Part shown: positions 16,050-24,435 of the stretch, piece by piece
Layout: every line of letters begins with the position of its first letter
How positions within the stretch are numbered: the first letter of the stretch is position 1
Assembly (NCBI GenBank): GCA_012960755.1
Contig: DUAT01000048.1
Span: 1 to 33,829 of the forward strand
DNA length: 33,829 nt
Direction of reading: 5' to 3'
From: Gammaproteobacteria bacterium
GTDB lineage: Bacteria > Pseudomonadota > Gammaproteobacteria > Pseudomonadales > Azotimanducaceae_A
Program-made: the position numbers and the translations under genes
The notes under the pieces: generated by a model
What the model saw: only the letters and a program-made list of their open reading frames with translations
What the model was told of the DNA's origin: nothing
Databases searched by the model: none

Positions 16050-17237
16050 ATGGAAAAGTATGATGGGTTGCTGTTCGACGCGGATAACCACTACTACGAA
16101 GCGGAGGATGCTTTTACGCGTTATGTGCCAAGGCGCATGCAGAAACGCTGCGTGGAATGGGTGGAGATGAAAGATGGCAAGAAATTTCACCTGGTTGCCG
16201 GGAAACTAAACAAGTCTGTTGGTAACCCGACCTTCAATCCAGTTTCAAAGCCCGGGGTTCTCCGTGAGTATTACCATGGCAATCCGCGCGGCAAAACATT
16301 CGTTGAGTTAACGCATTCGGCGCTCGGACCGATGCCGCCAGAATACATGGACCGTGATGCTCGAATCGATCGCATTAAGGAACAGGGCCTTGAGGCTGTA
16401 TGGTTATTTCCCACCGCTGGAATCCTCTACGAACAACCCATGGTTCATGATATCGATGCGATGTGCACTTTATTCGAAGGTTTCAACCGTTGGCTGGATG
16501 ATGACTGGGGATTTTCCTACAAAGATCAAATCTTTGCTGCGCCCTACATCACACTCGCTGATGTCGATTTTGCCTGTCGCGAACTGGAAAAGGCATTAGA
16601 GCGGGATGCACGAGTGCTTGTTATGCGCCCTTCCGCCGTGTGTACCCGTGACGGTTATTTTGCGGCGTCGCATGAGCGCTTTGACCCTTTCTGGGCAAGA
16701 GTTAACGAGGCGGGTATTGTCGTCGTTGCGCATGTTGGCGCCAATGGCTACACAGCCAATGGCTATGGCGGAAACGCGGCACTGGCAGCGCTGGGCGGTG
16801 GCCGCAAACCTTCGGTGGCCGGTCTTATCTCCGAGAGAGCTATCTATGATTTTTTGTTGACCCTTGCCTACGACAAGCTATTCGAGCGATTCCCCAACCT
16901 TCGAATTGCCTCGGTAGAAAACGGCTCAGGCTTTCTGCGCGAACTTTTTATTAAGCTCGAACAATCTAAAGCAAGAATGCCAAAGTATTACCATCAGGAC
17001 CCGGCTGAACTTTTCCGCCAACATGTGTGGATTAACCCCTTCTGGGAAGACAAGATTTCAGATGTGGTTAAACATATGGGCGCAGATCGTGTGCTTTTCG
17101 GATCGGATTGGCCGCATATGGAAGGCATGGAACACCCCCAGGACATTTTTGGCGATCTCGATGGCGTCGATCTGGCCCAGCAACAATTGATATTGCATGA
17201 CAATACAGCGGCTCTTAATCAACGCAAGGCGCTGTAA
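16050..17237 (+). CDS. Amidohydrolase family (PF04909-type) protein
   Basis: The 395-residue metal-dependent TIM-barrel protein has DADNHYYE (10-17) as first metal motif, His228 in VVVAHVGA, SVENGSGF near 288-295 and Asp353 in FGSDWPHMEG. This group includes decarboxylases such as ACMSD as well as hydrolases, and its members often sit in aromatic, terpenoid and steroid degradation clusters. The reaction here may be C-C or C-N cleavage and is not determined. It is the first gene of a three-gene operon with two acyl-CoA dehydrogenase genes, three bases before the next start. GGG precedes the ATG. Confidence 0.91.
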   Translation: MEKYDGLLFDADNHYYEAEDAFTRYVPRRMQKRCVEWVEMKDGKKFHLVAGKLNKSVGNPTFNPVSKPGVLREYYHGNPRGKTFVELTHSALGPMPPEYMDRDARIDRIKEQGLEAVWLFPTAGILYEQPMVHDIDAMCTLFEGFNRWLDDDWGFSYKDQIFAAPYITLADVDFACRELEKALERDARVLVMRPSAVCTRDGYFAASHERFDPFWARVNEAGIVVVAHVGANGYTANGYGGNAALAALGGGRKPSVAGLISERAIYDFLLTLAYDKLFERFPNLRIASVENGSGFLRELFIKLEQSKARMPKYYHQDPAELFRQHVWINPFWEDKISDVVKHMGADRVLFGSDWPHMEGMEHPQDIFGDLDGVDLAQQQLILHDNTAALNQRKAL

Positions 17238-17240
17238 ACA

Positions 17241-18494
17241 ATGGCTGGCCAGACACAAGCACAAGCAAAGAAAAGAGATACACCTGAGCAAGCCGAATTT
17301 CGTCAATACGCGCGCGCATGGTTAAGCGAAAATAATCCACCCCTGCCCGGTTTCAAACCAATCAAAAGTGGTGTTGAGATGGTGACAGACCAGCAACGGG
17401 ACTATTATTGTGGCTGGCAGAAGGCCGCTTACGACGCGGGTCTAATCGGTTGTGATTACCCGGTGGAATTCGGTGGTAGCAGCCGCACCAAATGCCAATC
17501 AGTCGCTAACCAGGAAATGGCGCTCGCCAAAACCCCTGTCTTTGCCGGTATTATCGGTTTAGGCATGGCAGCACCAACAATCTACTTTCACGGATCAGAT
17601 GACTTAAAGAAATTGACCTTACCTAAACTTTTCTCGGGCGAAGAGTTGTGGTGCCAGGGTTTTAGTGAGCCTGGTGCCGGCTCGGACCTGGCCAGTGTGC
17701 AAACATTTGCCAGGCGTGAAGGTGATAAATGGATTATCAACGGCCACAAAGTATGGACTTCAACGGCGAATTTCGCCACGTGGATGATTCTGCTCGCGCG
17801 TACCGACAAGGCAGACAAGTATAACGGCCTGTCATACTTTGTGGTGCCGATTAAATCGCAGCTTGGCAAGTCAGTGACCGTGCGTCCTTTGGTCAAAATC
17901 ACGGGGGAAGCAGGCTTCAACGAAGTGATTTTTGATAACCTGGCGATCGATGATGGTTTTCGCCTAGATGAAGCAGGCAAAGGCTGGCAGGTTGCGATGA
18001 CCACATTGGCTCATGAACGCAGCGCGGGAGAAATGACCACACCCAATGCTGGCGGGCAACGCTCTCTGACCGGTGACAAAGTATCACGTAATCAATCGCC
18101 GCTGATAGCGCTTGCAAAAAAGTGTTCCCGAAACGGGATACCTGCTATCGACGATGCTCATGTTCGGGATCAGATCATGAAGATGCTGATACGTTCTGTC
18201 GGCATCAAACAAAACCGCCGCTTAAGGGGTGTGCCTGCACTGGCCAATCCGCAAAGACTGGCTTTGCAGGATAAGCTGCTCAGTACTGAATATATGCAGG
18301 CCATGGCTGCCATTGCGATGGAGATCGAAGGCATATCGAGCACGTTGAGTCACGAAGATGAAAAGGCACCCGATGCAGGTCGTTGGCCGTTTGCCTACTT
18401 AAGCTCGTTCGGTGGAACGATCGCAGGCGGCACCAACGAAATCCAGAAAAATATTCTGGGTGAACGTATTCTAGGTCTGGCTAAAACCAAGTAG
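17241..18494 (+). CDS. Acyl-CoA dehydrogenase, FAD-binding-type subunit
   Basis: The 417-residue protein has the flavin contact motif FSEPGAGSDL (141-150), INGHKVWTSTANFATW (166-181) and the C-terminal FGGTIAGGTNEIQKNILGER (390-409). In short-chain enzymes such as MCAD the active base is the Glu of YEGT; here the residues are FGG, so any base must be elsewhere, for example in the AHER segment (257-260). It starts three bases after the amidohydrolase stop and is followed 14 bases later by a second acyl-CoA dehydrogenase gene with complementary motif losses. This suggests an alpha2-beta2 enzyme like those for steroid side chains. Confidence 0.93.
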   Translation: MAGQTQAQAKKRDTPEQAEFRQYARAWLSENNPPLPGFKPIKSGVEMVTDQQRDYYCGWQKAAYDAGLIGCDYPVEFGGSSRTKCQSVANQEMALAKTPVFAGIIGLGMAAPTIYFHGSDDLKKLTLPKLFSGEELWCQGFSEPGAGSDLASVQTFARREGDKWIINGHKVWTSTANFATWMILLARTDKADKYNGLSYFVVPIKSQLGKSVTVRPLVKITGEAGFNEVIFDNLAIDDGFRLDEAGKGWQVAMTTLAHERSAGEMTTPNAGGQRSLTGDKVSRNQSPLIALAKKCSRNGIPAIDDAHVRDQIMKMLIRSVGIKQNRRLRGVPALANPQRLALQDKLLSTEYMQAMAAIAMEIEGISSTLSHEDEKAPDAGRWPFAYLSSFGGTIAGGTNEIQKNILGERILGLAKTK

Positions 18495-18508
18495 TAACAG
18501 GAAAAATC

Positions 18509-19660
18509 ATGGCTCAAGCAACAGCCCAACCAAAAAATTTCGGTTTTGGCGAAGACGAACGTGCACTGAAAGACATTGCAAAGAAATTTTTCCAAGACAA
18601 TTTACCCACCAACCAACTGCATAGCCTTGTTGCCGCCGATAGCAGTGCAATGCGAGGTGGGCAATGCTGTTGGGATCTGGGTCTGTGGCAACAGGTCGTC
18701 GACCTGGGTTGGTTGATGGCTGCAGTACCAGGAAGGGCTGGAGGACTCGGTATGTCCGCTGTTGCGGTGGCAGGGTTGGTGGAAGAGGTAGGCCAAGCAG
18801 CCTTCCCGTGCCCTCTGATATCGACATTGAATACGACCTACATTCTGAAGGCCTGTAATAGTCAACCTGCCGACCAGGCGCTTTCGTATATTGTTCGGGG
18901 CAAGTCGTTCAGTTATGCATCATGCAATCGGCATGGTTCCTGGGGACATAATGAATCTGATTTAGTGGTAGAAAATGGCGTTATCAACGGCAGTGTTTTT
19001 TTCGTACAGGACGCCCAAAAAGTCGACTACTTTTTGGTTAATGCAAAAACTGACGGCAAAGTGGTTCTTTATGTTATTGATGCAAATGCTCAGGGGTTGT
19101 TAATTAATCCAGACTCGATTGTTGACCTGACCCGGGATCAGGCGACCCTGGTTTTTAACAACGTTGCTGTAGACGCCAGTCAACTTGTTGCATCAGGTGC
19201 AGAATCTTTGAATGCCCTGGCTACCGCCACGGCTGCCTGGTTAGTCCTACTGAGCGCAGATATGTGTGGCGCTGCAGAATGGCAGCTACAGACGACCGCA
19301 GAATATGCCAGAACAAGACAGCAATTTGATCGCACCATAGGATTTTTTCAAGCTGTGAAACATCCTCTGGTTGAGTTTATGGTTGAAATTGATCAAGCCA
19401 GATCACTCCTCTACAACGCTGCCTGCGCAATTGATCACGAACCTGATATGGCCGAACAATATGCCAGAATGGCCAAGGCGGTGGCAAACGATGCAGTCGG
19501 CTTTGGATCTAGAAAATCCGTTCAATTACATGGCGGAATCGGCTTTACATGGGAATGTTATGTCCACCTTTACCTCAAGCGTCAACTACACAGCCAGGCC
19601 TTACTTGGCGATGCGACTTACCAGAGAGAAAAATTAGCCGAGTTAGTACTTTCCAGTTAA
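18509..19660 (+). CDS. Acyl-CoA dehydrogenase, partner subunit
   Basis: The 383-residue protein has the acyl-CoA dehydrogenase C-domain (EYARTRQQFDRTIGFFQAVK at 265-284 and QLHGGIGFTWECYVHLYLKR at 339-358). It lacks the middle-domain signature EPGAGSD: the corresponding stretch is SYASCNRHGSWGHNES. Such degenerate partners pair with a FAD-type subunit in heterotetrameric dehydrogenases (known for FadE28-FadE29 in mycobacterial cholesterol side-chain degradation). AGGAAAA is its ribosome binding site. It is last in the operon. Confidence 0.92.
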   Translation: MAQATAQPKNFGFGEDERALKDIAKKFFQDNLPTNQLHSLVAADSSAMRGGQCCWDLGLWQQVVDLGWLMAAVPGRAGGLGMSAVAVAGLVEEVGQAAFPCPLISTLNTTYILKACNSQPADQALSYIVRGKSFSYASCNRHGSWGHNESDLVVENGVINGSVFFVQDAQKVDYFLVNAKTDGKVVLYVIDANAQGLLINPDSIVDLTRDQATLVFNNVAVDASQLVASGAESLNALATATAAWLVLLSADMCGAAEWQLQTTAEYARTRQQFDRTIGFFQAVKHPLVEFMVEIDQARSLLYNAACAIDHEPDMAEQYARMAKAVANDAVGFGSRKSVQLHGGIGFTWECYVHLYLKRQLHSQALLGDATYQREKLAELVLSS

Positions 19661-19693
19661 GCAGGAACCTCGATATTCGCCGGCAGGAACCTC
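19661..19693. repeat. Two 11-bp direct repeats after the dehydrogenase operon
   Basis: GCAGGAACCTC occurs at 19661-19671 and 19683-19693, 22 bases apart, directly after the stop codon. Its role is unknown. Confidence 0.45.
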
Positions 19694-19776
19694 CAGCCTC
19701 GCCAGTTCAACCGGGATGCCGCACGCATACTGTTGTGTTTAAGGCAGGTTATTAACATGGCGACCCGTTCGGGAAT

Positions 19777-19801
19777 GGATTTATGCTGGGATCATAAATC
19801 C
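19777..19801. terminator. Strong stem-loop between convergent genes
   Basis: GGATTTATG pairs perfectly with CATAAATCC over a 7-base loop (CTGGGAT). It lies between the end of the dehydrogenase operon and the end of the convergent LLM gene, the expected place for a bidirectional terminator. No U-run follows on either strand. Confidence 0.45.
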
Positions 19802-19852
19802 GGGTTTCCAGCGATTGAGTGCTTAACCGAGGAAACCCAACGACAATTCCAA

Positions 19853-20896
19853 CTAGGCGTTTGGTTCTACATTGAGTCGTGCTAGTTCTGCCATCATGCG
19901 TAACGCCTGCTCATCGCCCGTGATCGTCAAACCAGTAATGCCGCTGTTTTCCCAATCTCTGAAGCGATTCTGAATTCTCTGTCGGTCACCGATAAGAGCA
20001 CCCTGGTCAACAAATTCATCAGGTACCGCATCTATTGCTTCACCCTTACGTTTAGCAAGATACAACTCCTGGATTTTCTCAGCTGCTTCGCCGAAGCCAC
20101 GGCGGATCATCATTTCCTTATGAAAATTCTTGGTTTTATGACCCATACCACCGACGTAAAGCGCGATGCCTGGTTTCATTCGATTCAGACCCGTTTTTAC
20201 ATCGTCGGTAATCACAACGTTGCTCATGGCCTGACAATCAAAATTATCAGCTGTCTTACCGGCTTTCTTCAGTCCAGCTTCAATCCAGGGTTTGTAGGTA
20301 TCATAGTTCTCCGGCACAAGCCCAAGGGGCAGCCAGCCATCGGCAATTTCTGCCGTCAGTTTCACCGTTGCGGGCATCCCAGTCCCAAGCCAAATTGGAA
20401 TATCCGGGTTCATGTGCAGGATGGATTGGAGGGGTTTACCCACGCCCATCGATCCATCACCAACAAACGGCAGTGAAATCTCCTTGCCTTCGTGCACAAC
20501 CGGTTCCTCACGGCGCAGAATTTTTTTCATGATCAAAACGTAATCTTTAATTCGGTAGTACGGCCTACCCCAGGGTTGACCGTACCAGCCTTCAACAATC
20601 TGCGGCCCAGAAACACCAATACCACAGATGACGCGATTTCCCCCTGCGAGGGCGTCGATGGTCGCAATTGCCATTGCCGCATTAGCGGGTGTCCTACCTG
20701 CAAGCTGAATGACTGCGGTGCCTAATCGAATGCGATCCGTTTTTGCGGCAAGATAAGCGAGCGGGGACAGCGCATCAGAGCCATACGCTTCGGCCGTCCA
20801 AACCGTGTCATAACCCAATCGTTCTGCCAGTTGAACTTTGTCAACGGGTATTCGAAGCTCGCCGCCAGAATAGCCCAGCATTAATCCAAGTTTCAT
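19853..20896 (-). CDS. LLM class F420-type oxidoreductase
   Basis: The 347-residue luciferase-like barrel protein has GYDTVWTAEAYGSDALSPL at about 28-46, IRLGTAVIQLAGRTPANAAM at about 56-75 and the block VICGIGVSGPQIVEGWYG. These fit the F420-dependent (TIGR03559-like) branch, in which reduced F420 gives hydride to a carbon double bond or carbonyl. The gene is divergent from the GntR regulator with operator site 3 in between, so it belongs to the inferred regulon. GGAGA precedes the ATG. Use of F420 rather than FMN is inference. Confidence 0.9.
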   Translation of the reverse strand: MKLGLMLGYSGGELRIPVDKVQLAERLGYDTVWTAEAYGSDALSPLAYLAAKTDRIRLGTAVIQLAGRTPANAAMAIATIDALAGGNRVICGIGVSGPQIVEGWYGQPWGRPYYRIKDYVLIMKKILRREEPVVHEGKEISLPFVGDGSMGVGKPLQSILHMNPDIPIWLGTGMPATVKLTAEIADGWLPLGLVPENYDTYKPWIEAGLKKAGKTADNFDCQAMSNVVITDDVKTGLNRMKPGIALYVGGMGHKTKNFHKEMMIRRGFGEAAEKIQELYLAKRKGEAIDAVPDEFVDQGALIGDRQRIQNRFRDWENSGITGLTITGDEQALRMMAELARLNVEPNA

Positions 20897-21010
20897 TTCA
20901 ACAATCTCCTAACTAAAAAAATATGATCTTATGTCTAGGCTCAAATAGTTCGGTCACCTGCAGCAATACAACCCAGACCTGGATGAGCTTTCTTACAAAT
21001 ATTCTGGCAT

Positions 21011-21026
21011 AACTAGTATCATAGAT
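21011..21026 (-). promoter_or_regulatory. Candidate GntR operator, site 3 (LLM / GntR)
   Basis: On the minus strand this reads ATCTATGATACTAGTT, 14 of 16 matching the consensus. It is in the 181-bp divergent promoter between the LLM gene and the GntR regulator, as expected for autoregulation and control of the neighbour. Confidence 0.6.
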
Positions 21027-21077
21027 TTATAGTGATCAGCAATGCAACCTATGAACAAATAGTCTGGAAAAGAATCA

Positions 21078-21854
21078 ATGGCCAAAAAAACCTCAACCGA
21101 AAGAGCCGCGATAAGGGTAGCACGGAATATAGTTCAGGATATTCAAGATCGTGCGCTAAGACCAGGGACTCCGCTAGACCCGGAGTATGTAATGGTGGAG
21201 AAATTGGGTGTGGCTCGCGCCACGGTTCGTGAAGCGCTACGTTTTCTTGAGTTGCAGGGCGCACTTCGCATTAAAGCCGGTCCTGGTGGCGGGCCGGTAG
21301 TGAATGTTCCCCATACAGACCATCTTGCCAGCGCCATTTCACTGCAGCTGCAGTTCGCCAATGCATCCTTCCAGGCGGTCATTGATGCCCGCATGTCAAT
21401 CTACCCGGTACTGGCGGGAGAAGCGGCAAAAACTGCAACCCACCAACATATCCAAGCGATTCAGCAGAGCATCGCTCGCATGCGTGCGGCGGTCAACGAT
21501 TCTGATTCACTGACACACGAGACGCGGCAGTTTCACAATCTTGTTGCTGATGCATCCGGGAATATGGTGCTGGGGTTCCTTGTTAAAGCATTACATAAAA
21601 TGTCTGAGGGCGCGGGAATTCAATATGATTTGCGGCAACGAAAAGCCAGCGTTGAGAAAGCTGGCAGAGTGCTTTTGGCTATCGAAGCCGGCGATGCCGA
21701 AAATGCACGCAAGGTAACAGAAGATATGTTGGCGGCTGCACTACGGTACTGGAAAAAAAACGCGCCCGATCTACTCGACAGCCCTGTGTCATGGTTAGCA
21801 GATCTACCCCGGGGAAATCCGTTGCTTCCCGATCTTCAGGCAGCACAGCTATAG
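21078..21854 (+). CDS. GntR family regulator, FadR subfamily
   Basis: The 258-residue protein has a winged helix at about 36-76, with VMVEKLGVARATVREALRFL (39-58) as helix-turn-helix and KAGPGGGPVV as the wing. The C-terminal 150 residues are helical and fit an FCD ligand-binding domain, which in this family senses acids or acyl-CoAs. It lies beside operator site 3 and is the only regulator near the P450/amidohydrolase block, so it is the best candidate to bind all three sites. The ribosome binding site is weak (GGAAAAG). Confidence 0.92.
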   Translation: MAKKTSTERAAIRVARNIVQDIQDRALRPGTPLDPEYVMVEKLGVARATVREALRFLELQGALRIKAGPGGGPVVNVPHTDHLASAISLQLQFANASFQAVIDARMSIYPVLAGEAAKTATHQHIQAIQQSIARMRAAVNDSDSLTHETRQFHNLVADASGNMVLGFLVKALHKMSEGAGIQYDLRQRKASVEKAGRVLLAIEAGDAENARKVTEDMLAAALRYWKKNAPDLLDSPVSWLADLPRGNPLLPDLQAAQL

Positions 21855-21917
21855 CACCTTCAATCAGCGAAAAAGAATACTTATTGCACCACCCGTTTCA
21901 TAAAAAGGAGAATACAA

Positions 21918-22799
21918 GTGGATCCGACTGATTACGAAAACATTCGTTACCAAGTGGAGGATGGTCGCGCCCGTATTACACTGGCGCGACCGGAGAAACT
22001 GAATTCGATTTCGTACGATTTGCTCCAGGAACTGCAACATGCACTTTGGGAAGCTGACGATAATCGTGACGTACACTGCATTATTCTACGAGGCGAGGGT
22101 CGAGCCTTCTGCAGCGGATACGATTTAACAGGGCTGCCCGCGCGCGGCAGAAGCAAAGAGTCCACCCGCCGTACCGGACGCAGTCACGATGATGACGTCT
22201 GGCTGATGGAACGAAACAATCGATGTATCCGCTCTATCTGGGAGATCCATAAACCTACCATTGCTCAGATTCACGGTTACTGTCTGGCAGGGGGAACCGA
22301 CCTGGTTATGGGTTGCGACATGCTGATCGCAGCCGATGACGCGAAAATAGGTTTCCCGGCGGCCAGATCAATGGGCGCCTTACCGAACAACCTGTGGATG
22401 TATCATTGTGGGCCCCAGTGGGCCAAGCGATTACAGTTGACCGGCGATTCAGTATCAGGCAAGGACGCAGCGCTAATTGGACTTGTCATGAAATCTGTGG
22501 CCGCAGATTTGCTGGAGGATGAGGTCGAGGGACTTGCAGATCGACTCAGTATCATCGATCCGGATTTGCTTGCGGCAAACAAGCGAATTACCAATTTAGG
22601 TCTTGAACTCATGGGCGCACAGACTTTACAAAGGCTTGCTGCAGAGAATGATGCCCGCGCGCACCATGCCCCGGCAGTTCGCGAGTACGGGCGTTCATTC
22701 AAGGAGCACGGACTGAAGGAAACACTGCGAAAAAGAGACGCGCCGTTTGGCGAAGGCATGGCCCATGTTCATGAGCCGGACGGACGGATTGTGCATTAG
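21918..22799 (+). CDS. Enoyl-CoA hydratase (crotonase) family protein
   Basis: The 293-residue protein starts at GTG with a strong AAGGAG upstream. Oxyanion-hole blocks are GRAFCSGYDL and QIHGYCLAGGTDLVMGCDML. The usual catalytic glutamate region reads FPAARSMGALPNNLWMYHCG, without clear glutamates, so it may be a variant or isomerase-like member. It follows the GntR gene by 63 bases with no operator motif of its own and may be co-transcribed with it. The substrate is an acyl-CoA, probably from the same pathway. Confidence 0.9.
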   Translation: MDPTDYENIRYQVEDGRARITLARPEKLNSISYDLLQELQHALWEADDNRDVHCIILRGEGRAFCSGYDLTGLPARGRSKESTRRTGRSHDDDVWLMERNNRCIRSIWEIHKPTIAQIHGYCLAGGTDLVMGCDMLIAADDAKIGFPAARSMGALPNNLWMYHCGPQWAKRLQLTGDSVSGKDAALIGLVMKSVAADLLEDEVEGLADRLSIIDPDLLAANKRITNLGLELMGAQTLQRLAAENDARAHHAPAVREYGRSFKEHGLKETLRKRDAPFGEGMAHVHEPDGRIVH

Positions 22800-22806
22800 C
22801 GCCTAA

Positions 22807-22837
22807 AGGCCGGGGATAGCGGTCAATGCTCCGGCCT
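22807..22837. terminator. GC-rich stem-loop between crotonase and dbpA
   Basis: AGGCCGG pairs with CCGGCCT across a loop of about 17 bases, eight bases after the crotonase stop and between convergent genes. It has no U-run. The rest of the gap to 23040 shows nothing. Confidence 0.35.
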
Positions 22838-23040
22838 ACGACTCCAACATCGACAAAAAGTTCATCGGGGACATGCTCAGATACCGGGAAGCGCCGAGCC
22901 TCACTGCCGATAATCAGCATCTGGATTACAAAGATCCCACCACAAACCCCTAAGTCTGCTGCTCGGCAGGATAACGCCGATAGTCCCGGGTGATTGGGCA
23001 CAGGACAGTAGCACTGGGCAGTTCACTGCATCGCACAGTA

Positions 23041-24435
23041 TCAGCGCGGCTGGCCTTGCAGCTTGCGCACTTTGAACTTACGGCCCTTTATTTTGCCATT
23101 GGCGAGTCGATTCAGTGCCTGACCAGCCGACTTGTGGTCAATGGCAACGTAGGCTGCGAAATCCATCACATCAATTTTACCCACCGCACTGCCGGCAATA
23201 CCGCCATCACCGGTAAGGGCACCGAGGATATCGCCAGGCCGGACTTTGTCTTTTCGGCCAGCGGCAATAGCCAGCGTCACGAAAGCGGGTTCCGGCAGTA
23301 CCTCATTGTTGTCAGGTAGCGCTGCCAGTGCTTCGAAGGCTAATTCTCGGTCCTGGTAGGCGAAAATAGCATCCAGTTTATAGCGCTCGGTATCGGCGAA
23401 CAGCGTCAGCGCCAGGCCTTTTTGTTCAACCCGACCGGTGCGACCAATTCGGTGTACGTAGGTTTCCGGGTCGCGCGGCAGGTCAAAGTTGATGACCGCT
23501 GGCAACCCCTCTATGTCCAGACCCCGGGCAGCCACATCCGTGGCCACCAATACCCGGCAGCTCAGATGACGGAACTGCACCAGCACCTGGTCACGATCAC
23601 GCTGTTCCAGATCGCCGTTCAACACCAGCGCGGCAATGCCGCTGCGATTTAGCTGAGCGCAAACTTCACGGGTGCTGTCTTTGGTGTTGCAGAACACCAC
23701 GGCACTGTCGGGCCGAAAATGTCCTAAGAGTTTCTCCAGCCCCGGTAACTTGTCTTTTCTCTGACATATATAAAACTGCTGATCGATCTGACTGTTGTCG
23801 ACCAGCGCATCAACACTGACTTGTTCGGGTGATCTTTGAAAACGGCTGCTGAGGGAACGGATATCATCGGGATAGGTAGCGGAAAACAATAGCGTCTGAC
23901 GCGTGCCTGGCGTCTGTTTAATGATGGTGCTGATATCATCAATGAAGCCCATTTCCAGCATACGATCAGCTTCATCCAGCACCAGAGTACCCACCCGCCC
24001 AAGCGAAAGGGTTTGTTTGCGCAGGTGGTCCTTGATGCGACCGGGTGTGCCAACCACAATGTGGGCACCGTGTTCCAGCGAGCCTATCTGCGGGCCGATG
24101 GACTGGCCGCCGCACAGTACGACTACCTTGATGTTCTGTTGATAGCGGGCCAGGCGACGCACTTCACCGGCGACCTGACTGGCGAGCTCACGGGTCGGGC
24201 ACAATATCAGTGCCTGGGTACCAAAATCCCGTGGATTCAATTTGGTGAGTAAAGGCAGGGCGAAGGCGGCGGTTTTGCCGCTGCCTGTTTTGGCTTGGGC
24301 AATCAGGTCTTTACCGGCAAGCCCCGGCGGCAATGCCGCAGCCTGAATGTCGGTCATCTGCTTGTAGCCGAGGTTATCCAGATTGTCCAGCTGCGCTGGT
24401 GGCAGATTGAGGGCGCTAAAGGCTAAATCGTTCAC
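23041..24435 (-). CDS. dbpA: ATP-dependent RNA helicase DbpA
   Basis: The 464-residue DEAD-box helicase has the Q-motif region ending TDIQAAALPPGLAGKD, Walker A AQAKTGSGKT (46-55), VLDEADRMLEMGF, FSAT, VATDVAARGLDIEGL and HRIGRTGRVE. The last 75 residues are the DbpA RNA-binding domain (KVRPGDILGALTGD ... GRKFKVRKL), which targets helicase to 23S rRNA hairpin 92 in large-subunit assembly. The GTG start overlaps the upstream RIO kinase stop by 4 bp (GTGA), implying coupled translation. Confidence 0.95.
   Translation of the reverse strand: MNDLAFSALNLPPAQLDNLDNLGYKQMTDIQAAALPPGLAGKDLIAQAKTGSGKTAAFALPLLTKLNPRDFGTQALILCPTRELASQVAGEVRRLARYQQNIKVVVLCGGQSIGPQIGSLEHGAHIVVGTPGRIKDHLRKQTLSLGRVGTLVLDEADRMLEMGFIDDISTIIKQTPGTRQTLLFSATYPDDIRSLSSRFQRSPEQVSVDALVDNSQIDQQFYICQRKDKLPGLEKLLGHFRPDSAVVFCNTKDSTREVCAQLNRSGIAALVLNGDLEQRDRDQVLVQFRHLSCRVLVATDVAARGLDIEGLPAVINFDLPRDPETYVHRIGRTGRVEQKGLALTLFADTERYKLDAIFAYQDRELAFEALAALPDNNEVLPEPAFVTLAIAAGRKDKVRPGDILGALTGDGGIAGSAVGKIDVMDFAAYVAIDHKSAGQALNRLANGKIKGRKFKVRKLQGQPR

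Noticed and set aside
22549..22557. A further AGTATCAT match to the operator core inside the second crotonase
   Set aside because: It lies within coding sequence, has neither arm, and is expected by chance.
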